Below, one piece after another: positions 5,463 through 12,702 of a stretch of DNA of 16,201 nucleotides. Where the stretch lies: assembly GCF_946222605.1 (NCBI RefSeq), contig NZ_CAMIIE010000061.1:1-16201 (forward strand). The letters run 5' to 3'. This DNA comes from an uncultured Acidocella sp. (GTDB lineage: Bacteria; Pseudomonadota; Alphaproteobacteria; Acetobacterales; Acetobacteraceae). The stretch's first letter is position 1. The number at the start of each line of letters is the position of its first letter. Made by a program: the position numbers and the translations under genes. Below the pieces are notes generated by a model, which saw nothing but the letters and a program-made list of their open reading frames with translations, had not been told where the DNA came from and ran no database searches.

Positions 5463-6938
5463 TTAGCCTCTCAACCGCGCCAGGGTGGCGGTGGTGGAAT
5501 GGCCGGGCAGCAGCTGCGCCAGCGCCACGGCCCCGCCCCAGCTTTCCACCAGATCCGCGCCGACGACGGTTTCGCGGGTATAATCGGCGCCCTTGATCAG
5601 CACATCCGGCTTGATCAGCTTGATCAGCTCGATGGGGGTGTCTTCCTCGAACAGGCAGACTAGATCGACCGAGGCGAGCGAGGCCAGCACCGCGGCGCGC
5701 GCGGCCTCGCCCTGGGCCGGGCGGGTTGGGCCTTTCAGCCGCTGCACCGAGGCATCGGCATTGATGCCGACGATCAGCCGGTCGCACATCGCCCGGCATT
5801 GTTCGAGCAGATGCACATGGCCGGGATGCAGCAGATCGAAACAGCCATTGGTGAAGCCGACCTTATAGCCGCGCAGGCGCCAGCGCTCGGCCATCTCGGC
5901 GGCGGCGGAGGGGGTGACGATTTTCTGCAGCGCCCCGGTGGCCGGCGCGATATGGGCAAGAATATCCGCCGGGCGGGCAACGGCGGTGCCGACCTTGGCG
6001 ACGACGATGCCGCCCGCGATATTGGCCAGCCTTGCGGCCTCCACCAGCGGCACCTCGGCGGCGATGCAGGCGGCAAGGGCCGCCACCACCGTATCGCCGG
6101 CGCCGGAGACATCATAGACCTCGCGCGCCTCGCCGGGGAAATGATGCACCTCATCGGCGGTGATCAGGCTCATCCCGTCCTCAGAGCGCGTGACCAGCAC
6201 CGCGCCGAAGCCGTACCAGGCGATCAGCGCCTTGGCGGCGGTGACGATCTGCGCCTCGCTCTCCACCGGCATATTGGTGGCCTCGGCCAGTTCCTTGCGG
6301 TTCGGGGTGAGGATGTCCGCGCCCTTATAGCGGGCATAGTCGCGGCCCTTGGGATCGACGATGATCTTGCGCCCGAGTTTCTGCGCGCCTTCGATCAAGG
6401 CGGCGCAGACCGGGGCGCTGAGCACACCCTTATTATAGTCCGAGAGCACGGTGACGGTTGTCGCCGCCATCGCGTCCAGGGCGATCTTCACCAGCCGCTC
6501 GCAGAGCTTCTCCGGCAGGGCGATGCGCTCCTCGCGGTCGGCGCGGATCAGATGCTGGCCTTGCGCGATATAGCGGGTCTTCATCGTCGTGGTGCGGCCA
6601 TTCTGCACCAGCAGCCAGGGCTCGACGCGCTCCTGCCCGCCGATCAGCCCGGTTAGGTCCGAGCCGGCCTGGTCGTCGCCGACGACCGAGACGAAAGCCG
6701 CCGAGGCGTCGAGGGCGATCAGGTTGCGCACCACATTCCCGGCCCCGCCCGGCATCGCCACCTCGCGGGTGACGGTGAGAATGGGCACCGGCGCCTCCGG
6801 GCTCACCCGCGTCACCTCGCCATAGGTGTAACGGTCGAGCATCGCATCGCCCACCACGAGCACGCTGGCGCGGGCGAGTTTCTTCACATAGGCGCCGAGG
6901 TCGGCGCAGGAATGGTCGGCAGAGGAGTCGTTGGCCAT
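5463..6938 (-). CDS. hldE: Bifunctional heptose 7-phosphate kinase / heptose 1-phosphate adenylyltransferase
   Basis: A 491-residue fusion enzyme of ADP-L-glycero-D-manno-heptose synthesis, the precursor of the LPS inner core. The N-terminal half (about 22-330) is a PfkB/ribokinase-fold kinase: VVGDAMLDRY (28-37), MPGGAGNVVRNL (62-73), ILTPNRKE (209-216), and the ATP/catalytic motif DVSGAGDT (276-283, D282 as catalytic base). The C-terminal part (about 355-491) is a nucleotidyltransferase with FTNGCFDLLHPGHVHLL (362-378), including the HPGH motif (371-374), and LIKGADYT. Both halves look complete, and the length matches the fused HldE of E. coli. The ATG at 6936-6938 (complement) has only a weak ribosome site. 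It is divergent from hslO across a 67-bp gap and runs directly into the acetyltransferase gene downstream. Confidence 0.97.
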   Translation of the reverse strand: MANDSSADHSCADLGAYVKKLARASVLVVGDAMLDRYTYGEVTRVSPEAPVPILTVTREVAMPGGAGNVVRNLIALDASAAFVSVVGDDQAGSDLTGLIGGQERVEPWLLVQNGRTTTMKTRYIAQGQHLIRADREERIALPEKLCERLVKIALDAMAATTVTVLSDYNKGVLSAPVCAALIEGAQKLGRKIIVDPKGRDYARYKGADILTPNRKELAEATNMPVESEAQIVTAAKALIAWYGFGAVLVTRSEDGMSLITADEVHHFPGEAREVYDVSGAGDTVVAALAACIAAEVPLVEAARLANIAGGIVVAKVGTAVARPADILAHIAPATGALQKIVTPSAAAEMAERWRLRGYKVGFTNGCFDLLHPGHVHLLEQCRAMCDRLIVGINADASVQRLKGPTRPAQGEAARAAVLASLASVDLVCLFEEDTPIELIKLIKPDVLIKGADYTRETVVGADLVESWGGAVALAQLLPGHSTTATLARLRG

Positions 6939-6965
6939 GGGAAACCGCTAACCCTCTCCCGGCCT

Positions 6966-6995
6966 TGTGGCAACGGGGCGAAAACATGCTTATTT
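6966..6995 (+). promoter_or_regulatory. Candidate promoter for hslO
   Basis: TTGTGG (6966-6971) and TTATTT (6990-6995) are spaced by 18 nt, and the -10 ends 10 nt before the chosen hslO ATG. Matches to consensus are partial, and the support is mainly its position in the short gap divergent from hldE. Confidence 0.3.
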
Positions 6996-7005
6996 GAGAC
7001 ACATC

Positions 7006-7968
7006 ATGACAGAGCTACCCGCGTTTCTTGATTCCACCCGCCCGCAAGTGCCGGATCTTTCCGTGCCGCGCGGCGTCACCCCGTTTTATCTGCCCGAGCG
7101 CCCGGTGCGCGGCCGGCTGGTGCGGCTGGGGCCGCTGGGCGCCACGCTGCTCTCCCGCCACACCCATCCGGCGCCGGTGCGGGCATTGCTGGGCCAGGCG
7201 CTGGCGCTGGCGGCGGGGCTCTCCACCGCGTTGAAATTCAAGGGCTCCTTCTCCATCCAGATCCGTGGCGACGGCCCGGTGCCGATGCTGGTGGTGGATT
7301 GCACCGAGGCCGGCGCGCTGCGCGGCTATGTGCGGGTGGAGGAGGGGGCTGAGATCCCGCCGGAGGCCACCGCCCGCCAGCTATTCGGCAAGGGCTATAT
7401 CGCCTTCACCGTCGATCAGGGGCTGGAAAAGGATCCGAGCCAGGGCATCGTCGCTATCGAGGGCGAGAGCCTGACCGAGATGGCGGAGTATTATTTTTCC
7501 ACCTCCGAGCAGCTGCCGGCGCGGATTTTTCTGGCGGCGGCGGAAGGCGAAGGGGGCTGGCGCGCCTCGGCTCTGGTGATGGAGCGTGTCGCCGGGGCCG
7601 GCGGTGTCGGCCCCGAGATCTCCGCGGGCGAGCAGGAGGAGGCCTGGCGCACCGCCTGCATCCTGGCCGAGACAGTGACACAGGAGGAGTTGCTGGATGA
7701 TGCGCTCTCGCCGGAGCGGCTGCTCTATCGGCTGTTCCATGGCGAAGGGGTGGCGGTCTCCAAGCCGCGTACGCTCTCCTTCGGTTGCCGCTGCTCGCGC
7801 CAGCGCCTGGGCGGCATATTGGAAGGGTTCAACCAGGAGGAGCTCGACCATATGGCCGTCGAGGGCCAGATCGTGATGACCTGCGAATTCTGCAATTTCG
7901 ATTTTTGTTTCGCCCGCGCGGATGTCGCCGGGCGCCCGCCCCAAACCGACGCTGGAGCCCCCGAATGA
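7006..7968 (+). CDS. hslO: Hsp33 redox-regulated holdase chaperone
   Basis: A 320-residue Hsp33, a cytosolic chaperone that is reduced and zinc-bound at rest and activated by oxidative unfolding. The N-terminal substrate-binding domain is followed by the linker. The C-terminal redox switch then carries the zinc tetrad: CRC at 261/263 (within FGCRCSRQRL) and CEFC at 293/296 (within MTCEFCNFDF). The 29-residue gap between the pairs is as in the family. ATG 7006 is preferred over an in-frame GTG at 6967 because MTELPAFLD starts close to where relatives start, and the extension would overlap the likely promoter. Its ribosome site is poor, which would fit a very short leader. The stop overlaps the next gene as ATGA, making hslO the first gene of a three-gene coupled operon. 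Confidence 0.94.
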   Translation: MTELPAFLDSTRPQVPDLSVPRGVTPFYLPERPVRGRLVRLGPLGATLLSRHTHPAPVRALLGQALALAAGLSTALKFKGSFSIQIRGDGPVPMLVVDCTEAGALRGYVRVEEGAEIPPEATARQLFGKGYIAFTVDQGLEKDPSQGIVAIEGESLTEMAEYYFSTSEQLPARIFLAAAEGEGGWRASALVMERVAGAGGVGPEISAGEQEEAWRTACILAETVTQEELLDDALSPERLLYRLFHGEGVAVSKPRTLSFGCRCSRQRLGGILEGFNQEELDHMAVEGQIVMTCEFCNFDFCFARADVAGRPPQTDAGAPE

Positions 7969-8741
7969 AGAAGCTGCTTCTCGCTTTGCCGCTGCTGGCC
8001 CTTGCCTCCTGCGGCTCGACGCCACCGGCCCCGGTGCTGAAACCGCTGGATTATTCCTACCTGCCGCCGATCCTGTTGAAGGTGGCTCAGGTGAATGTGG
8101 TGACGAATTTCGTGCCCAGCCCCTCCCAGCAGCTGGCCGCGAGCCAGGACCCCGCACCGCCGGCCGAGACGCTGGAGACGATGCTGCGCCAGCGCCTGCA
8201 GCCCGCCGGCCAGCCCGGCACGGCGACGGTGACGGTGACCAACGCCTCGGTCGATGATGTCAGCGGCAATCTGGTCGGCGCGATGACGGTGGATGTGAAC
8301 CTGGCCAGCGCAGATGGCCGCTCCACCGGCTTCACCGAGGCCAGTGTCAGCGCCACCCATAGCGCGCCCGACTCCGGCAATCCGGACGATCTGCGCGTGG
8401 CCTATTACAACCTGACCAAGCAGCTGATGACGCAGATGAACGTGCAGCTGCAATACCAGATCCAGAAAAACCTGCCGAACTGGATTTCCTGGACCAGTGC
8501 CGGCGGCGCCGCCCCGGCGGCGGCGTCCCCCGATGCGGGGGGCGGGGTGATCCAGGCCGCGCCGCTCGCGGCGCCGCCGGGGGTGGGCACGGCCCCTGGC
8601 ATGGCCACCAGCACGACCACGACGACGACCACCGCCCCTGTCGCCCCGGCAGCGCCGGTGCCCGGCCAGATCAACACCAATGGTGCCGTGCCAGGTTATC
8701 TGCCCGGGGCGGGCCCGGCCGCCTTGGGGGCGCAGCCATGA
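7965..8741 (+). CDS. Putative lipoprotein of unknown function
   Basis: A 258-residue exported lipoprotein. A basic start, MKKLLL, and a short hydrophobic core lead to the lipobox LASC (13-16), with C16 as the lipidation site. Residues 17-175 look like a folded domain with alternating polar/hydrophobic stretches (TATVTVTNASVDD at 86-98, GAMTVDVNLASADGR at 105-119) and a helix near 142-168. The rest, from about 178, is Ala/Pro/Gly-rich with seven threonines in a row (217-223), probably a disordered tail. I do not recognise the family. The residue after Cys is Gly, giving no inner-membrane retention (Asp) signal, so outer membrane sorting is plausible. The ATG overlaps the hslO stop; GGAG (7954-7957) lies 7 nt upstream. 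The stop overlaps the cupin gene in the same way. Confidence 0.82.
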   Translation: MKKLLLALPLLALASCGSTPPAPVLKPLDYSYLPPILLKVAQVNVVTNFVPSPSQQLAASQDPAPPAETLETMLRQRLQPAGQPGTATVTVTNASVDDVSGNLVGAMTVDVNLASADGRSTGFTEASVSATHSAPDSGNPDDLRVAYYNLTKQLMTQMNVQLQYQIQKNLPNWISWTSAGGAAPAAASPDAGGGVIQAAPLAAPPGVGTAPGMATSTTTTTTTAPVAPAAPVPGQINTNGAVPGYLPGAGPAALGAQP

Positions 8742-9082
8742 GCCGGCTAGTGCAGCTGCCGCCCGCCGGCGTGGCGGAATGGAGTCCGATCGCGCCGGAA
8801 AAAGTGATTTCCGGCGAGCCGATGGCGCGCACCATCGTGCTGTATGAGAATCCGACACGCGGACTCGCCGCCGGGGAATGGGAAGCCAGCCCCGGCAAAT
8901 GGCGCATCGCCTATACTGAGTGGGAATATATGGAGATCATCTCCGGCGCCTGCGTGGTGGAGGGCGATGATGGCCGGCGGATCGAGGCGGGGCCTGGGGA
9001 TAAATTCGTGATCGAGCCTGGCTTCACCGGCACCTGGGAGGTGCTCTCGGCGCTGCGCAAGAGCTGGGTGATCCAGGAATAG
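8738..9082 (+). CDS. Small cupin-domain protein
   Basis: A 114-residue single-domain cupin resembling the Cupin_3 / COG3450 group. Motif 1 is EYMEIISGACVVEGDDGRR (63-81) and motif 2 is GPGDKFVIEPGFTGTWEV (85-102). Metal-ligand histidines of classical cupins are absent from both motifs, which is usual in this subgroup, so catalysis cannot be assumed. Relatives are annotated loosely as ureidoglycine-aminohydrolase-like cupins; no purine-degradation gene is nearby, so I do not transfer that function. The ATG overlaps the lipoprotein stop as ATGA, so it is the third gene of the hslO operon. The operon ends before the separate rpsT promoter. Confidence 0.82.
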   Translation: MSRLVQLPPAGVAEWSPIAPEKVISGEPMARTIVLYENPTRGLAAGEWEASPGKWRIAYTEWEYMEIISGACVVEGDDGRRIEAGPGDKFVIEPGFTGTWEVLSALRKSWVIQE

Positions 9083-9101
9083 CTGAAATTAGCGGAAGTG
9101 C

Positions 9102-9130
9102 TTGACGCGGCGCCTTGGGCGGTCTAGACG
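9102..9130 (+). promoter_or_regulatory. Sigma-70-type promoter of rpsT
   Basis: TTGACG (9102-9107) and TAGACG (9125-9130) are separated by 17 nt, preceded by C and followed by a GC-rich discriminator. The -10 ends 38 nt before the rpsT start. This is the best promoter match in the window and fits a strong ribosomal-protein gene. Confidence 0.75.
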
Positions 9131-9168
9131 GCGCGCTCCATTACACACACCTTTTTTGTTCGGATAAC

Positions 9169-9438
9169 ATGGCCAATATCGCATCTGCCCAGAAACGCAT
9201 CCGCCAGACGCTGAAGCGCACGGCGCGCAACAAGGCGCGCAAGTCTCGCGTCCACACCTTCATCCGCAAGGTTGAAGAGGCCGTGGCGGCTGGCGACAAG
9301 GCAGCCGCGCAGGCCGCGCTGATCGCCGCTCAGCCGGAGCTGCAGCGCGCGGCTGGCAAGGGTGTGCTGAAGGCGAATGTGGTTGCCCGCAAGATCTCCC
9401 GCCTCTCGGCCCGCGTGAAGGCCGTCGCCGCCGCTTAA
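9169..9438 (+). CDS. rpsT: Small ribosomal subunit protein bS20
   Basis: An 89-residue, very basic protein with the typical S20 start MANIASAQKRIRQTLKRTARNK and helical repeats through VARKISRLSARVKAVAAA. It binds the 5' domain and helix 44 region of 16S rRNA during 30S assembly. The start at ATG 9169 is set by the conserved MANIASAQKR; the frame stays open upstream to 9115, but that part lies inside the promoter and leader. The 5' leader is about 30 nt and contains a T-run (9152-9157), with only GGAT as ribosome site. rpsT upstream of dnaA is a recurring arrangement in alphaproteobacteria. Its own terminator separates it from dnaA. Confidence 0.98.
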   Translation: MANIASAQKRIRQTLKRTARNKARKSRVHTFIRKVEEAVAAGDKAAAQAALIAAQPELQRAAGKGVLKANVVARKISRLSARVKAVAAA

Positions 9439-9489
9439 CGCGCCGGTTGGGATAATCCTCGGGATTGTCTCGAAAAATATACGTTTTTG

Positions 9490-9533
9490 AACCGCCGTCA
9501 TCTTGTTGTAATGGCAAGATACGGCGGTTTTCT
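9490..9533 (+). terminator. Intrinsic terminator of rpsT
   Basis: A long stem: AACCGCCGT (9490-9498) pairs with ACGGCGGTT (9521-9529), extended after one bulged C by ATCTTG (9500-9505) with CAAGAT (9515-9520). The loop is 9 nt and TT continues after the stem. This 15-bp structure should isolate dnaA from the strong rpsT promoter. Confidence 0.85.
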
Positions 9534-9820
9534 ATTCTTGGTTGCAAACCCAGGCTTTTGCTATGGCAAGTAGGTAGGCGCAAAGAAAGTTTTTTATTTG
9601 TAGATTGTTGAATTTAAACGTTTTTTACGAAGTGTCAGCAACTTGTTCGCAAAGCTGTCGCATTTGTCGGCTTGCTTCGGCGAGGCGTTTAGACCTAATG
9701 TCCAAGCCTCAATTGACTGTTCAGGACTGTCTCATTTCTGAGAAGGCGCCCTTTTTCCAAGGGATTTGCTTTGCGGAATCGGTCCTTTGCGGCGCTGTGT
9801 TCGGGGTTAGGCAAAGCAGA
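9532..9820 (+). other. AT-rich leader region upstream of dnaA
   Basis: About 290 bp without a supported gene. It is clearly more AT-rich than its surroundings, especially 9575-9630. The dnaA frame is open upstream to 9605 but shows no DnaA-like residues there. I find no convincing DnaA box, so there is no evidence that oriC lies here. Features seen: a near CtrA-type pair TTAA-N7-TTAC (9614-9628); one GANTC site (GAATC, 9776-9780), the target of CcrM-type methylation; and a weak promoter candidate TTGCTT-N18-TAATGT (9672-9701). The dnaA promoter is presumably within this stretch. Confidence 0.5.
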
Positions 9821-11266
9821 ATGGGTATCAACCTAGAGATCAATTCCTCTGGTCAGGGCGGCGCTGCGCTGCAAACCTCCATGGTGTGGAATGAAGAGGC
9901 GCGCCTGGCCGAGCAATGGGGCCGTGTGCGTGCCCGGCTGCAAGCGGAAGTGGGCGAGGTGGAGTATCGCACCTGGCTGAAGCAGGTCAGCTTTGGCGGG
10001 GTGGCCGGCGATGAGGCGGTGGTGCTGCTGCCAACACGCTTCCTGCGCGATTGGGTGAACAAGGAATATGGCGAGCTGATCGCCTCCTTCTGGCAGGCGG
10101 AGAATCCGGGCGTGAAGCGGGTTGAGTTCCGCACCGGCGCGCCCTCCGCGCGCCCGGCCGCGCCGGATCTGGCCGAGCCGACGACCCAGCCCGCCGCCGC
10201 GCAGGTGGCGATGCAGGCGCCGCGCCAGGAGAACATGGCCGGGCTGGACCAGCGCTTTACCTTCGAAACCTTCGTTGTCGGCAAGCCGAACGAGTTCGCC
10301 TATGCCTGCGCGCGGCGGGTGGCCGAAAGCCCGGCGACGCCCGGCTTCAACCCGCTCTTCCTTTATGGCGGTGTCGGGCTGGGCAAGACCCATCTGATGC
10401 ACGCCATCGCCTGGGAGCTTTCCACCAATGCGCGCGGCGGGCGGCCGGTCTCGGTCGCCTATATGTCCGCCGAGCGCTTCATGTACCGCTTCATCAACGC
10501 GCTGCGCTCGCAATCCACGCTGGAATTCAAGAACGAGCTGCGTTCCGTCGATGTGCTGATGATCGACGATCTGCAGTTCCTGATCGGCAAGGACAACACC
10601 CAGGAAGAATTCTTCCACACCTTCAACGCGCTGGTGGATGCGGGCAAGCAGATCGTCATCTCCGCCGACAAATCCCCCTCCGACCTGTCGGGGCTGGAGG
10701 ATCGCCTGCGCACCCGGCTGGGCTGCGGCATCGTCGCGGATCTGCACGCCACCACCTTCGAGCTGCGCTATTCCATTCTGGAAGCCAAGGCGCAGCGCGC
10801 CGGGGTGGAGGTGCCGCCGAAGGTGCTGGAATTCCTCGCCCGCAAGATCACCAGCAATAACCGTGAGCTGGAGGGGGCGCTGAACCGCCTTGTCGCCCAT
10901 GCCAATCTGTTCAACCGGCAGGTGACGCTGGATACCGCGCATGAGGTGCTGCACGACGTGCTGAAGGCGCATGACCGCAAGATCTCCATCCAGGAAATCC
11001 AGAAGCGGGTCTGCGAGCATTACAACATCCGCATCGCCGAGATGAGCTCCGCCCGGCGGGCGCGCAACATCGCCCGGCCGCGTCAGGTGGCAATGTATCT
11101 GGCCAAGCAGCTCACCTCGAAGAGCCTGCCGGATATCGGCCGGCATTTCGGCGACCGCGACCATACCACCGTGATGCATGCGGTCTCGCGGGTGACCGAG
11201 CTGATCGGCCAGGACGCGGCGTTTGCCGAGGATGTCGAGCTGCTCAAGCGCATGCTGGAGAACTGA
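9821..11266 (+). CDS. dnaA: Chromosomal replication initiator protein DnaA
   Basis: A 481-residue DnaA, the AAA+ ATPase that binds DnaA boxes and opens the origin. Domain I covers about 22-103 (WGRVRARLQAEVGEVEYRTWLKQ), and domain II is an Ala/Pro/Gln linker (about 105-140). The AAA+ domain III has Walker A GGVGLGKT (183-190), Walker B VLMIDD (245-250), sensor 1 ISADKSP (280-286) and the arginine-finger strand RLRTRLGCG (295-303). Domain IV carries the DNA-binding signature DIGRHFGDRDHTTVMHA (438-454). ATG 9821 is preferred because homology begins just after it; AGG lies 9 nt upstream. ATG 9881 is an alternative without a ribosome site. The protein looks complete and is followed by a terminator, so dnaN is probably transcribed separately. 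Confidence 0.99.
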   Translation: MGINLEINSSGQGGAALQTSMVWNEEARLAEQWGRVRARLQAEVGEVEYRTWLKQVSFGGVAGDEAVVLLPTRFLRDWVNKEYGELIASFWQAENPGVKRVEFRTGAPSARPAAPDLAEPTTQPAAAQVAMQAPRQENMAGLDQRFTFETFVVGKPNEFAYACARRVAESPATPGFNPLFLYGGVGLGKTHLMHAIAWELSTNARGGRPVSVAYMSAERFMYRFINALRSQSTLEFKNELRSVDVLMIDDLQFLIGKDNTQEEFFHTFNALVDAGKQIVISADKSPSDLSGLEDRLRTRLGCGIVADLHATTFELRYSILEAKAQRAGVEVPPKVLEFLARKITSNNRELEGALNRLVAHANLFNRQVTLDTAHEVLHDVLKAHDRKISIQEIQKRVCEHYNIRIAEMSSARRARNIARPRQVAMYLAKQLTSKSLPDIGRHFGDRDHTTVMHAVSRVTELIGQDAAFAEDVELLKRMLEN

Positions 11267-11317
11267 GCCGGCCTTTGCCGGCGGTGCGAAAGGGGCCCGC
11301 GAGGCCCCTTTTCTTTG
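11267..11317 (+). terminator. Double-hairpin terminator of dnaA
   Basis: The first hairpin, GCCGGC (11267-11272) with GCCGGC (11277-11282), starts at the base after the stop codon. The second, AAAGGGGCC (11289-11297) with GGCCCCTTT (11303-11311) and a 5-nt loop, is followed by TTCTTT. The second has the intrinsic-terminator form. Confidence 0.85.
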
Positions 11318-11332
11318 GCCCAAACCCTGGCT

Positions 11333-11361
11333 TTGCAAGCCCCTGGTCGGCTTGCTACTCT
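11333..11361 (+). promoter_or_regulatory. Candidate dnaN promoter
   Basis: TTGCAA (11333-11338) and TACTCT (11356-11361) are spaced by 17 nt, between the dnaA terminator and the dnaN start. The -10 match is weak; placement behind a strong terminator is the main support. Confidence 0.35.
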
Positions 11362-11416
11362 AAGGCCCGAATCGCGCCGCAAACCAAGTGATTCGATCGC
11401 AGTCTGGAAGGGTATC

Positions 11417-12544
11417 ATGAAGTTCAAGGCCGATCGCGCCACGCTGATGAAGTCTCTGGCCCACGTTCAGAACGTGGTGGAGAAGCGCAATACCATTCCC
11501 ATTCTCGCCAATGTGCTGCTCTCCGTACAGAATGGCCGGCTCTCCATCGCCGCGACCGATCTGGAGATCGCGCTGGTGGAAGAGGTGGCGGCGGAGACGC
11601 TGCGCGATGGCGCCATCACCGTGCCGGCGGCGACCTTGTATGAAATCGTCCGCCGCCAGCCTGAGAATGCGGTGATCGAGCTCGACCATCCAGGCGGCGA
11701 CGCGCCGCTGGCGCTGCGCGCCGGGCGCTATTCTACCAGCCTGGTGGCGCTTTCGGTCGAGGAGTTTCCCAAGCTCGATGCCGGCAAGCTCTCCCACAGT
11801 TTCGTGCTCTCGGCGATCGAGCTGCGCGGGCTGATCGACCGCACGCGCTTTGCGATCTCCACCGAGGAGACGCGCTATTATCTCAACGGCATCTATCTGC
11901 ACGCGGCCGAGGGCCAGGACGGCCCGGTGATCCGCGCCGTGGCGACGGACGGTCACCGTCTGGCGCGGGTGGAGGAGCCGCTGCCGAGCGGGGCGGCGGG
12001 CATGCCCGGCATCATCGTGCCGCGCAAGACCGTGACCGAGCTGCGCAAGCTGCTGGACGAGGCGAGCGGCGAGGTGGAAGTTGCGCTTTCCGAGACGCGC
12101 ATCCAATTCACCATCGGGACCATGCGCCTGACCAGCAAGCTGATCGACGGCACCTTCCCGGATTATGACCGCGTGATCCCGCGCGGGAACGACAAGATCC
12201 TGCGCGTCGACAAGAAGGATTTCAACGATGCGGTCGGCCGCGTCTCGGCGATTTCGGCGGAGAAGCATCGGCCGGTGAAATTGTCGCTGGCGAAGGAGTT
12301 GCTGGTGATTTCCGCGGCCTCCGCCGAGCAGGGGTCGGCCTCCGAGGAGCTGGGCGGGGATCTGGTGGATTACCAGTCCGGGCCGTTGGAAATCGGCTTC
12401 CAGGCGCGGTATCTCTCGGATGTCACCGACCAGATCAAGTCCGGCAAGGTGGAGTTCGCCTTCGCGGACGGTGCCGCGCCGACTTTGGTGCGTGAAGAGA
12501 ATGACAGCTCGGCGGTTTATGTTTTGATGCCGATGCGGGTGTAA
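11417..12544 (+). CDS. dnaN: DNA polymerase III beta sliding clamp
   Basis: A 375-residue beta clamp, the usual length. It encircles DNA as a dimer and tethers Pol III and other polymerases. Signs are the start MKFKADRATLMKSLAHVQNVVEKRNTIPIL, the central VATDGHRLA (residues 175-183 approx.), TFPDYDRVIPRGN and the C-terminal MPMRV. MPMRV forms part of the hydrophobic cleft that binds clamp-binding motifs. ATG 11417 is chosen by homology and by GGAAGG (11406-11411) 5 nt upstream; the frame is open back to 11315 but that part covers the terminator. The gap to dnaA is 150 bp. Downstream a compound inverted repeat separates it from recF, so the classic dnaN-recF coupling is loosened here. Confidence 0.99.
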   Translation: MKFKADRATLMKSLAHVQNVVEKRNTIPILANVLLSVQNGRLSIAATDLEIALVEEVAAETLRDGAITVPAATLYEIVRRQPENAVIELDHPGGDAPLALRAGRYSTSLVALSVEEFPKLDAGKLSHSFVLSAIELRGLIDRTRFAISTEETRYYLNGIYLHAAEGQDGPVIRAVATDGHRLARVEEPLPSGAAGMPGIIVPRKTVTELRKLLDEASGEVEVALSETRIQFTIGTMRLTSKLIDGTFPDYDRVIPRGNDKILRVDKKDFNDAVGRVSAISAEKHRPVKLSLAKELLVISAASAEQGSASEELGGDLVDYQSGPLEIGFQARYLSDVTDQIKSGKVEFAFADGAAPTLVREENDSSAVYVLMPMRV

Positions 12545-12550
12545 AGGTTT

Positions 12551-12685
12551 GTGCAGCCCTTTTTGAAAAAAGGGCTGCACACCAAAAACTTTTGCCCCCG
12601 GATGCCTGGGTTTTTTCCGCGCTGTTGCATGGGCTTCACCGCCAGAGAGCAAAAGTTTTTGGTGCCGCTTTTTTCAAAAAGCGGC
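12551..12685. repeat. Compound nested inverted-repeat element between dnaN and recF
   Basis: Three inverted repeats are packed into 135 bp. Hairpin A is GTGCAGCCCTTTTT (12551-12564) with AAAAAGGGCTGCAC (12567-12580), a perfect 14-bp stem around GA. An outer pair, ACCAAAAACTTTTGC (12581-12595) and its perfect complement GCAAAAGTTTTTGGT (12649-12663), encloses a 53-nt centre. Hairpin C, GCCGCTTTTT (12664-12673) with AAAAAGCGGC (12676-12685), abuts the second arm. The elements lie edge to edge (12580/12581 and 12663/12664), which suggests one unit, perhaps a dispersed palindromic (REP/BIME-like) element. Only one copy is in this window. Confidence 0.85.
12597..12616 (+). terminator. Small candidate terminator of dnaN inside the repeat element
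   Basis: CCCGG (12597-12601) and CTGGG (12606-12610) form a 5-bp stem with one G-T pair and a 4-nt loop, followed directly by six T (12611-12616). It is short but of intrinsic-terminator form and lies in the centre of the compound repeat. Confidence 0.4.
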
Positions 12686-12702
12686 AAAGGACCGCCGCAA
12701 TA

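Noticed and set aside
9451..9469. Hairpin GATAATCC / GGATTGTC directly after rpsT
   Set aside because: It is an 8-bp stem with a G-T pair, followed by A-rich rather than T-rich sequence, and the much stronger hairpin at 9490-9531 explains termination.
9511..9573. Short ORF of 20 codons starting at ATG 9511
   Set aside because: It begins inside the rpsT terminator, has no ribosome site and has no recognisable sequence.
9439..9820. Chromosome origin between rpsT and dnaA
   Set aside because: The region is AT-rich, but I found no DnaA boxes or repeat array. In many alphaproteobacteria the origin lies elsewhere.
9605..9820. 72-codon N-terminal extension of DnaA
   Set aside because: The residues show no DnaA similarity, are Cys-rich in an unlikely way and begin at a TTG without a ribosome site; they fall in the leader.
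9833..12652. Long minus-strand open frames (501 and 430 codons) over dnaA and dnaN
   Set aside because: They lie entirely antisense to conserved dnaA and dnaN and are rich in R, G, H and Q, as expected for mirror frames.
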